From positions 1 to 45,170 of the forward strand of contig JWZX01003301.1 of the NCBI GenBank assembly GCA_001275005.1: 45,170 nucleotides of DNA, in the 5' to 3' direction. Each line of letters begins with the position of its first letter. The first letter of the stretch is position 1. A model generated the notes under the pieces. The model had not been told where the DNA came from. It saw nothing but the letters and a program-made list of their open reading frames with translations, and did not search any database. The DNA is from Chrysochromulina tobinii. Taxonomy: Eukaryota > Haptophyta > Prymnesiales > Chrysochromulinaceae. Both the position numbers and the translations under genes were made by a program. Positions 38,567-45,170 of this stretch are shown piece by piece.

Positions 38567-38975
38567 GGTTCTGCGTTTGTGTGTCTCGTGACGCCGCGCG
38601 TGTAGACAGCAATAGCTCGCTTTCAGAGGTGTTTCAGAGGTGTTTCAAATGCACTCCAGTCCTACTCGTAAATTTCGCTAGAGAGGTCAGTCTCTCCCAG
38701 CACGCATGGTGATCTCTGGTGCTCGCTGCACTACACTGCCGGGCGGGATAGTGATAGGCAATCAGGTGGGGGTGGTCACAATGTTCAATGTTGTATAACT
38801 GAAACTGAACTGTACCTTCATAGAAGATAGAACTGAACTGAACAATGTTGTAGAGGCCTTTCTGATGAAGTTCGCATCTCGTCAGATCGCCTCATTGTCG
38901 GTACATGTACATGTTTCGATGTTGTGTGGTCATTGTGGATGAGGGGCCCATTCCGCAAATTACTGTCGGTGTTGA
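38567..38975. other. Divergent intergenic region, VIT-vWA / aldo-keto reductase
   Basis: Starts with gaggtgtttca repeated twice (38625-38650). It contains caatgttcaatgttg (38780-38794) and gaacaatgttgtag (38841-38854) around an actgaactgaac repeat. Promoters of both outward genes should be here. Confidence 0.5.
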
Positions 38976-40199
38976 ATGCGGGTTTCTTCTGCGATCGTGG
39001 CGATCTTTGCCGTCACAATCGACCAGCGCCTCCTCATTGGAGCGCAACTTGCCACACCGAGGTCGAAGACTCCCATGCGTGCGGCCGCGGCTGAGACACT
39101 CTCGTGGGTCCGCTCTCAAGTTGGTCACGCCGCTCCCTCCGTCGTGCTGCGCAATGCCGCCGCACCGGGCACCGTCATGCCCGTTGCCGGCCTCGGCACC
39201 GACTTCGACTTTTGCGAGAACGCCACCGCCTCGGGCAACCAATCGTTCGACGCGGCCCTGCTGTGGCTGCAGCTGGGCGGGCGTCGATTCGACGGCGCGC
39301 TGTCGTACGGGTGCGACCGGGGCGTGGGCGAGGCGATGCGCGCGAGCGGTGTGAATCGCAGCGACGTCTTCTTGGTCTCCAAGATCGGGCCGGGCGGGCT
39401 GCCCCTGCCACTCGGCTACAACGAGACGCTCCAGCAGGCGGCTCAGATCCTGGCCGAGCTGAACGACACGTACATCGACCTGCTCCTCGTGCACGAGCCG
39501 TTCAGCTACTGGCCGGACCCGAGCGCCGCGGCTCGCGCACCGAGCACCGACCCGGCGTGCAACCTCACGAATCCGAAGTACTCCACCAGCGGTTGCCGCC
39601 TCTCGACGTGGCAGGCCATGGTCGAGCTATGGCGCGCGGGCAAAGCGCGCAGCATCGGCGTCTCCAACTACAACTCCTCGCACGTCGACGAGATTGCAGC
39701 CGCCGGCCTGCCCCTGCCCGCCGTGAACCAGATCCAGTTCTCGCCGCACCACGGGCCGACGCACGCGCCGTGCACGTGCGGACACTCCACGTCGCGCCCG
39801 ACGCCCGACGCGTGCGGCAACTCCACGGCGGAGGTCAACGAGAGCTGTTCAGCGCTGCTGTCATACCTGGCAGCGCACGGCATTGTGGCGAACGGCTACT
39901 CGCCGTTCGAGGGCAAGGCAGACGGTGGCTCGCTACTGACCGAGCCGGCGCTGCTGGCGATCGCGGCCGCACATCCAGGCGTGAGCCCGAGCCAGGTGGT
40001 CCTGAACTGGCAGTGGCAGCGGCACGGCGTGGTGGTGAACCCAACGGCGACGACGGAAGAGTACCAGCGCCTGAACCTCGACTTCGTCGACGGCTTCGCG
40101 CTGTCCGACGCGGAGGCGGCGCAGCTCGATGCGTGGCCGCAGAACCCGCCGCCGTCCGCAACAACCACAGCGAGGAAACCTCCGCCGCGAAGAACATAG
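38976..40199 (+). CDS. Aldo-keto reductase in the secretory pathway
   Basis: A 407-residue NAD(P)H-dependent carbonyl reductase of the AKR superfamily. The catalytic tetrad is readable: Asp106 (RRFDGALSY), Tyr111, Lys136 (VFLVSKIGP) and His173 (DLLLVHEPF). Cofactor-end signs are SIGVSNYNSSHVDEIAAAG, LPAVNQIQFSPHH, ANGYSPFEGK and QVVLNWQWQRHGVVVNP. The N terminus is a short hydrophobic leader (MRVSSAIVAIFAVTI). The mature part carries nine N-x-S/T sequons (including NATA, NQSF, NRSD, NETL, NDTY, NLTN, NSTA, NESC) and many Cys, unusual for a cytosolic AKR but right for the ER lumen or outside. An insertion rich in Cys, Thr and Pro (PCTCGHSTSRPTPDACGNST) interrupts the barrel. Tail basic. Substrate unknown. 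Confidence 0.88.
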   Translation: MRVSSAIVAIFAVTIDQRLLIGAQLATPRSKTPMRAAAAETLSWVRSQVGHAAPSVVLRNAAAPGTVMPVAGLGTDFDFCENATASGNQSFDAALLWLQLGGRRFDGALSYGCDRGVGEAMRASGVNRSDVFLVSKIGPGGLPLPLGYNETLQQAAQILAELNDTYIDLLLVHEPFSYWPDPSAAARAPSTDPACNLTNPKYSTSGCRLSTWQAMVELWRAGKARSIGVSNYNSSHVDEIAAAGLPLPAVNQIQFSPHHGPTHAPCTCGHSTSRPTPDACGNSTAEVNESCSALLSYLAAHGIVANGYSPFEGKADGGSLLTEPALLAIAAAHPGVSPSQVVLNWQWQRHGVVVNPTATTEEYQRLNLDFVDGFALSDAEAAQLDAWPQNPPPSATTTARKPPPRRT

Positions 40200-40483
40200 T
40201 CGGCAGAACGGACTCGCGGAAGCCTCTGCTTGTCCTTCGTCGTCGCCGGCTCGGTTCATGACGCATTCGCCCCAGCCCCACACCACCACTTCCTGGCGAT
40301 TGGCAAACAGGCGGACCACAAACCCGCAAATGCCTACTACTCGCTGCCTGTACGTGGTCCGTTTTGCCAGCTGTGCCTGCTGCTGCCTTCGACAAGCGCA
40401 CAGGCGACCAGCCCCCCCCCCTAGATCGCCTCATTGACATTGTACGGTATCGAAGCTGGTGTCGGATGAAGGTTTTCAAACTT

Positions 40484-42259
40484 TCAATCATAGTAAGGAT
40501 ACAGGTCGCGAAATTTGATCGTCAGCGTGCGGAGCGGTACTATGGCGCCTCCCTTTGGAAGGAGCTCGAACTCGAAGGCGTACGAGGGGCGAATGCTGTC
40601 GGCTGACGAGCGGCTGCGCACGCGCAGCCGATCTCCCGCGACCACGGTCGCCGGCTGTGGCAGCAGGAGGAGAGGATTCATCCAGTTGGAAGCGTGAGTC
40701 TTCTCTCGCATAGTCTCGCTCGTGCACAGGGAGGTGAAGTCGTTGAGCCTTGCAGCGCCCGCAGCGCCCGCAGCTGCGCACCCGCCGGCGCCAAAGGGAA
40801 ACCGATGGGCGAAACCGTCGGACGAGCCCTCAGCGGGCTCCTCCTCGACGTCGGCGGGAGCTCCGATGCCGAGATCGACCCAGATGAAGACGCCAAGGCA
40901 GTTGAGCACGCCATCGCGTGTGAACAGGAAGACATGCTCGCGTGTTTGGACCTCGAGCGATGCACCGGCCTCAAGCTTGCTCTGTGCGCTCATGCCGAAG
41001 TATTGCATGTCGAGGGGGGCGCTACCGCCCGTGAGGGAAATGTCGGCGAGAGGCGCACAGGGCACTAGGATGGCCTTGGGCGAGCGGAGGGAGTCGATGA
41101 ACACGTCCTCGCAACGGTCGAGGTGCTCGGGCCCTAACTCGCACGGAGTGAAGAAGGTGCCCGAGCGCGAAGGGATGCAACGGCCGCCCACCAGAGAGAC
41201 GCGTGGCGCCAAGGCACGCTCGACACGACGCTCGACACGACGCTCGACACGACGCGGCTTCCTCCACGCGCTCTGCTCCGCGATGTGGTACATGCGGCAC
41301 AGGTCGCGCGTCGTCCTAAGCGTCGTCCGTGAGGGTGGCGGCGACGCGCGCGGCGGCACGAGGTAGTGCTCGACGCCATGGGCGAGCATCTGGACAGCCC
41401 CTTCGCTTGTCGCAAAGACTCCGAAGACTTCATGAAGAAGCACATCGAAGCGCTGTCGCGGAGGTGGGAGCAGCGCGTGGTCTGTGGAGCGGCCTACGAT
41501 AATGTTGACGCGATCCCCGTGCTCTTGTCGCACCAGGGATGCGGCCGCCGCTGCGCTCTCGGCGTTCACCTCAAAGGCGGTCACATGAAGCTTGCGGGGC
41601 CCATGAGTGAGCGCAAGCCTTGTCAGGGTGGCGGCCGCGCCGCAGCCAATCTCTAACCAGCGCGTCTGATTCACAGGCACAGCGGCGAAGGCTCGGGCGT
41701 ACGCAGCGTTGCGATGGACATCTGTATCCATCTCGTGGAACATGTCCTCGTCGTACTCCTCACACAGGCCCCATACGTCAGTCTGCGCCGGCTGCTTCTC
41801 TGGAGCGACGGTGCTGCAGAGTTTCAGCGACCGTCGGCGGCGCAGAAGGCTGCGCACGAAGCGGTCCGGCCCGACGAGACGCTGCTGCAAATCGTAGTAT
41901 GCAGCATCTGGCAAGGTCCCGTCTCCATGCTTCAGACGTTGAGCTTCTGACTTGTTATCATCCTCTTCGTCCTCTTCACTGGGTCGCTCTTCGTCAAGCT
42001 CCTCTGCATGGAACTCGATCCCGTGCTCACGTAACAAACGCTCGGCGTTGCGCGCACGAGCGCGCCAGTGCTCCACCTCGTCCATCGCCTCGTCGCCGAC
42101 GCGGCCGACGCGAGGTGGACGAACTGGTGCCGCACACACAGGGGCGCGTGGTTTCCTCGGGGCTGTTTCGGACGATGTGAACGTCGAACTTGACGAATAA
42201 GGATCAGACGTAGAGACGGGGCGTGTGAGTCTTTTCTGAAACGCCGAGCACGTTCGCAT
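40484..42259 (-). CDS. PRMT-like SAM-dependent methyltransferase
   Basis: A 591-residue protein resembling protein arginine methyltransferases. Signs are the helix before the core (WGLCEEYDEDMFHEMDTDVH), motif I WLEIGCGAAATLTRLAL, motif II VTAFEVNAESAAAAASLV, and DVLLHEVFGVFATSEGAV, where PRMTs carry the double-Glu loop (only partly matched here, Glu in HEVFG and SEGA). A C-terminal beta-barrel-like half follows (KAILVPCAPLADISL, FLFTRDGVLNCLGVFIWVDL, and a closing TLTIKFRDLYPYYD). An RRVE-type 12-bp repeat inserts three RRVE units mid-protein. An acidic N-terminal part (AEELDEERPSEEDEEDD) precedes the core. Start 42259; an internal ATG at 42085 is also plausible. Activity on arginine is inference. 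Divergent from the IQ-PH gene, 162 bp apart. Confidence 0.75.
   Translation of the reverse strand: MRTCSAFQKRLTRPVSTSDPYSSSSTFTSSETAPRKPRAPVCAAPVRPPRVGRVGDEAMDEVEHWRARARNAERLLREHGIEFHAEELDEERPSEEDEEDDNKSEAQRLKHGDGTLPDAAYYDLQQRLVGPDRFVRSLLRRRRSLKLCSTVAPEKQPAQTDVWGLCEEYDEDMFHEMDTDVHRNAAYARAFAAVPVNQTRWLEIGCGAAATLTRLALTHGPRKLHVTAFEVNAESAAAAASLVRQEHGDRVNIIVGRSTDHALLPPPRQRFDVLLHEVFGVFATSEGAVQMLAHGVEHYLVPPRASPPPSRTTLRTTRDLCRMYHIAEQSAWRKPRRVERRVERRVERALAPRVSLVGGRCIPSRSGTFFTPCELGPEHLDRCEDVFIDSLRSPKAILVPCAPLADISLTGGSAPLDMQYFGMSAQSKLEAGASLEVQTREHVFLFTRDGVLNCLGVFIWVDLGIGAPADVEEEPAEGSSDGFAHRFPFGAGGCAAAGAAGAARLNDFTSLCTSETMREKTHASNWMNPLLLLPQPATVVAGDRLRVRSRSSADSIRPSYAFEFELLPKGGAIVPLRTLTIKFRDLYPYYD
41217..41258 (-). 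repeat. 12-bp in-frame tandem repeat (3 copies)
   Basis: Three copies of cgctcgacacga (plus strand) encode RRVE units in the PRMT-like protein. The unit length preserves the frame. Confidence 0.9.
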
Positions 42260-42280
42260 CAAGTCAAGTCAAGTCAAGTC
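42256..42280 (-). repeat. ACTTG pentanucleotide repeat at the PRMT-like start codon
   Basis: Four perfect ACTTG copies on the minus strand end directly at the PRMT-like ATG at 42259. Matches the degenerate run upstream of the phosphodiesterase. It lies in the divergent spacer with the IQ-PH gene. Confidence 0.75.
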
Positions 42281-42421
42281 TGCTGCTCATCACATCTCCG
42301 CGTCCCGCCTCTCGCTCGCTCCGCTCGCACACACAGGCGCGTCCCCCCTCCTCGGCGGAGCTCGTGGCGCAGCCGCCGGTGCGTCCGTCGGCACCGGCGG
42401 CGCATCGCACCCTCGCGGCAC

Positions 42422-43011
42422 ATGCTCCAAAGCAGGAACCTCGTCGAGCGCGCTACGCAGGTCCCGGAGGCTCGGGTACGAGCTGCCACCATGCTGCAGC
42501 GCATGGTCCGTGGACGTGCAGCTCGGCGCATCCATCTGCTGCTCAGGTTGGCAGCCCGCGTGCAGGACACCTACAGGAGGGAGCAGCCCGCATACGAGAA
42601 CGAGACGTCCATCAACGCGGGCGGTGTCGCGCGGCGCCTCGAGGGCACGCTCTTGAAGCTCTCCGGCATCGTCTACCAGCAGCGGAACGTCTATGTTTCC
42701 CAGTTGCACTTTCGGGTACGTTGCTCTCCCGTTCTGCTGGCACTGCGCACGCGCATGCGCCCATTCACCGCGTGCCTGTGCTCGTCCGCAAGCAGTACAG
42801 CTCCCGGCAGAGCGATGTCTACAAGGCGGTCGATCTGGCCGACCGGTGCGAGCTCCTGATCCTCTCGAACGATCGCTTCGAGTTTGCGCTGTCGCTGCGC
42901 GGCGGTGCCAAGGAGATCAAGTTCCGTGCACAGTCGCGCGAGTCATTTGATCGATGGACGAGCGGCTTGGCTCGATACCTGAGCATGGCCCAGGCATACT
43001 ACACGTTGTGA
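42422..43011 (+). CDS. IQ motif + PH-like domain protein, two exons
   Basis: A 170-residue protein. Exon 1 is 42422-42715 and exon 2 is 42793-43011 (acceptor caag|CAG; a second AG three bases on would drop one Gln). The N terminus carries an IQ-like helix (RAATMLQRMVRGRAARRIHL). A PH-like domain begins at RRLEGTLLKLSGIVYQQRNV and crosses the intron (YVSQLHFR joined to QYSSRQSDVYKAVDLADRC). It ends in the typical C-terminal helix SFDRWTSGLARYLSMAQ, whose Trp is the hallmark PH Trp. IQ helices bind calmodulin or EF-hand chains, and PH domains bind phosphoinositides or proteins; membrane-linked Ca signalling is a guess. Sequence upstream is open without ATG, so the N terminus could be longer. 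Confidence 0.65.
42716..42792 (+). other. IQ-PH intron (77 nt)
   Basis: Donor TTTCGG|GTACGT, acceptor CCGCAAG|CAGTAC. The frames on either side differ, so splicing is needed to complete the PH-like domain. The intron start (GTACGTTGCTCTCCCG) resembles GTACAGCTCCCG found two bases inside exon 2. Confidence 0.7.
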
Positions 43012-43737
43012 CGTGCATTTTTCGGCAAGCGTGAAGTGAGCCTTGAGCCATGTGGATGGTGGGATTCGGAGATGTGATTGACTGCGACGACACGTGTGGA
43101 TGTGCCGCGACCGTGGGATGCCCGTGCCACTGCCGTGCCGGCGTATAATCTAAAATGCTTGGAAAATAGATGGGTGAAGCACTGGCGACTGGGGCGGGCC
43201 GGATTGAGCTTTGAGGCGGCTGTGCCCTGTGCCACGCGCCACCGCGCACCGGCGCGGCGTGCGCTGCACACGACAGACGATGCGACAGACCCACCTGAGC
43301 TCTCGACCTACTCGAGACTGGTTGGCGCATCACGGCATCGCGCGATGGCGGGGCCGGGATCACGATCGTTATCCACCGGGGACGGACCACGCGACGTGTC
43401 GTTCGGTTTCTTATCCGGACCGGGGGAGCGCGTCCCGTCCGATCGTGTTGCCCTCTCGGGCGACGAATCTCGCGTCTCCTCTGGAACCGCGAATGGCGAG
43501 CCGGAGCGCTGGAACCAGGAACGCCGCGCGCTCTCTCTCCGCGGCCGGGTGTCTCTGCGCTCGACGCACAAGCGCGGCCATCGGACTACCCAGGTGAATC
43601 ATACACAAACTCGCAAGACATGAGATTGAGAAGAGCACGACGCCACGACCCGCACCGATCTGCGAGACGGCAATGCAGCGCAGTCTAGAGTCTTGCGCGC
43701 AAAAAGAGTCGTCCTGACGTACATTTTTGCCACGGGC
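43012..43737. other. Convergent 3' intergenic region
   Basis: Between the IQ-PH gene and the dehydrogenase. A 181-codon plus-strand frame (43078-43623) has no recognisable domain and an Arg/Ser-rich, shadow-like composition, so I do not call it. Nothing else seen. Confidence 0.5.
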
Positions 43738-44917
43738 TCAAGCATTGGTGCGATTGCGCACAACGTGCTCGAGAGGCTCCTGCCTGGCCAGATGGTCCAG
43801 ATTCGCTGAGACCTGCCTTAGGGCCTCCTGTTGTGACTCGGGGGTGAAGCCGCTGTCGTGCGCGCTCATGATCACATTGGGCAGCAAGTCGAACCGGTAT
43901 TGACTTGGCCAGGCGCTAGGCTGAGCAGGGAGAGACTCGAACGTGCTCCGGTCATCTTTGCCCGATCTTTCAAGGCCGCTAAGCAGGCATTTGAGCAGGA
44001 GGTTGGCGTGGGTAGGAAGACTTGGACTTCAAATAGCATGCAGGTGCTCTCACCCCATATCCCTCCGGAGGGCCAATGTCTGAACCGGTGGCAGTATTCC
44101 ACCAGACATCGAGGAGGGCGCCTCCAATTGCCCCCGACGCGAGGCTGTCGTACAGCGGCTTCTCCTGCACCACTGGGCCGCGCGCTATGTTCACCAGGAC
44201 CGCGCGCTTGGACATCTGCGCGAGCAGCGTCGCGTCGACGAGGCCCTGGGTGGTCGGGAGCAGCGGAGTGCACACGATGACAAAGTCGGACTCGGAAAAG
44301 AGTTTGGGGTTCATCGAGTCGTCGCCTATCCACGCGAGCGGGGCTGGTGGCTGCTGCGGTGGGTTCAGCGTGGTTGCGCCGATGCGCATGCCGAAGGCAG
44401 CAGCACGCACGGCGATGGCTTCCCCGATGTTTCCATATCCCAAGATGCCCAACTTCATATCGCTCAGCTGCCCGTGCATCATTTTCGCGGCTGAGCAGTT
44501 GGCGCCAGGGGGGCCTTCCTTCCATGTGCAGCTACGCAAGGCGGCGTCCATCTGAGGCAGCTTTACGACCCACTGCAGCATGCCAGCGAGCACGTACTCC
44601 GCAATGGCGATGGAGGACTGATGGCAATTCGCGACGGTGAATTGAGCTGGAATGCTTTGCAACTCAGCTTCTGGATAGCCCGTGTAATCGTACTGGTAAA
44701 GCTGCCCACTCGTTGCTCCAGACAGTTGTGCCACCGGCGTCTGCACAAATGCCACTGCCTCTGCCACGTCGCTCGCACTCGCATTGGCGACCGGAAGCAG
44801 GCGCCACGTGGTCTGTAACAGGGCCTGAATATCTGCAACAGTGCGCCCAGGTTGCAGCTCGCCGATGATAGCGAGAGGAGTAGCCGATGATAGCGAGAGG
44901 AGAAGCAACATGTGCAT
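43738..44917 (-). CDS. Secreted D-isomer 2-hydroxyacid dehydrogenase, two exons
   Basis: A 348-residue NAD(P)-dependent 2-hydroxyacid dehydrogenase. Exon 1 is 44917-44054 and exon 2 is 43920-43738, phase 0. The Rossmann core is MKLGILGYGNIGEAIAVRAA (GxGxxG), then VIVCTPLLPTTQGLVD, AVLVNIARGPVVQEKPLYDS (Arg of the active site) and GGALLDVWW. Exon 2 supplies the missing end SQYRFDLLPNVIMSAHDSGF (catalytic His region) and the final helix. The N terminus has a hydrophobic leader MHMLLLLSLSSATPLAIIGE, so the protein may be secreted or organellar. Usual relatives are cytosolic or plastid glyoxylate/hydroxypyruvate reductases; the substrate is not readable. A first codon at 44950 is TTG. Three ACCTTTCTCAAAG-type repeats lie just upstream. 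Confidence 0.85.
43921..44053 (-). other. Dehydrogenase intron (133 nt)
   Basis: Donor GGATATGGG|GTGAGA, acceptor CTCTCCCTGCTCAG|CCTAGC with a good pyrimidine tract. Splicing links GPPEGYG to PSAWPSQYRFDLLPNV, as the family requires; without it the frame ends in 24 unrelated residues. The longest intron here; no copy of exon 2 at its start. Confidence 0.8.
44871..44912 (-). repeat. 22-bp tandem duplication inside the dehydrogenase leader
   Basis: gccgatgatagcgagaggag occurs twice, 22 bases apart. Because 22 is not a multiple of three, the two copies are read in different frames: one gives the LLSLSS hydrophobic leader, the other PLAIIGE. Confidence 0.85.
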
Positions 44918-45170
44918 GAGTAGTTCTGGAGCTGAGCTGACCTTTCTCAAAGTTTAGGTCGATTCAACTGACCCTTTCTCAAAGTTTAGGCGACCGCTGC
45001 GTGGCAGTGTCTCGTGTGGTAGAGGTCGAGTCGGCGCTCGTTATGAGCTGACCTTTTCGCAAAGGCGCACCATCTGTAAGGATGTGTGTGTGTGTGAATT
45101 AGAAACAGGACCACACAGTACAGCGGCGCTCATGCAGGCGCGTCCCCGGGGGGCGCGCTTACATGACTAC
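44918..45170. promoter_or_regulatory. Upstream region of the dehydrogenase with direct repeats
   Basis: ctgacctttctcaaagtttagg occurs at about 44937-44962 and 44968-44993, with a shortened third copy (ctgaccttttcgcaaagg) at 45047-45064. A (TG)n tract lies at about 45083-45096. No gene to the window edge. The repeats may be a regulatory array. Confidence 0.45.

Noticed and set aside
43078-43623. 181-codon plus-strand frame in the 43-kb spacer
   Set aside because: No domain, Arg/Ser-rich, three frames open together here; likely chance.
43979-44053. Dehydrogenase ending in the frame that stops at 43979
   Set aside because: It would lack the LPNVIMSAH catalytic-His region, which is present in frame after a good acceptor at 43921.
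1-45170. tRNA, rRNA, CRISPR or transposase genes
   Set aside because: No cloverleaf with a TTCGA-type loop, no rRNA core sequence, no spaced repeat array and no transposase motif were seen by eye; a covariance-model scan would be decisive for tRNA.

Overview
The window looks like nuclear DNA of a flagellated, GC-rich, gene-dense and intron-poor unicellular eukaryote. Genes lie on both strands, proteins are rich in Ala/Arg/Pro, and there are minisatellites, short GT-AG introns (74-133 nt) and eukaryote-only genes (IFT52, UTP18, strawberry-notch helicase, ATG10, an F-box/kelch protein, a sperm-tail PG-rich repeat protein). A haptophyte-like microalga is my best guess. A stramenopile such as a pelagophyte is the main alternative. 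This assignment is inference from composition and protein style; the window contains no rRNA or organelle marker to settle it.

Layout. 1-4.9 kb: the 3' part of a UBA+WW protein, an ethanolamine-phosphate phospho-lyase-like class III aminotransferase, a nearly gene-free 1.8 kb, and a DUF1415 protein. 5.2-9.4 kb, minus strand: a GUCD1-like protein, a PG-rich-repeat axonemal protein and IFT52. 9.6-13.9 kb, plus strand: a single-ORF ATG10 + F-box + kelch protein and an unknown Cys-rich protein. 14.3-18.1 kb, minus strand: a METTL21-type methyltransferase, a methionine-R-sulfoxide reductase B fused to an actin-depolymerising-factor/coactosin domain, and a NudC-type NADH pyrophosphatase. 18.2-24 kb: an unknown basic protein, UTP18, a tiny MGCxC lipid-anchored IQ-like protein (minus), an acid-sphingomyelinase-like phosphodiesterase and a possible SPO16-like meiotic protein. 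24.5-29.9 kb, minus: a three-exon strawberry-notch (SBNO) gene. 30.6-32.6 kb, plus: a four-exon secreted polyamine-oxidase-type flavoprotein. 33.3-38.6 kb, minus: a 1750-residue VIT-vWA-polyQ-FG-zinc-finger protein. 39-45 kb: a secretory aldo-keto reductase, a PRMT-like methyltransferase (minus), an IQ+PH protein, and a two-exon D-2-hydroxyacid dehydrogenase (minus).

Three things stand out. (i) The MsrB-ADF-H fusion puts the enzyme type that repairs oxidised actin methionines on an actin-binding module, suggesting a one-protein MICAL-antagonist. (ii) The ATG10-F-box-kelch fusion joins the E2-like enzyme of ATG12-ATG5 conjugation to an SCF-type substrate receptor. (iii) Several introns begin with a near-copy of the first 20-37 nt of the exon that follows them (IFT52; SBNO intron 2; more weakly SBNO intron 1, the amine oxidase and the IQ-PH gene). 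The two SBNO introns also share a ~42-nt 3' segment at about 90% identity. This is the footprint expected of recent intron gain by segmental duplication or by introner-like insertion.

Many genes are in divergent pairs 117-265 bp apart, so shared promoters are likely. I saw no tRNA, rRNA, CRISPR array or transposase gene.
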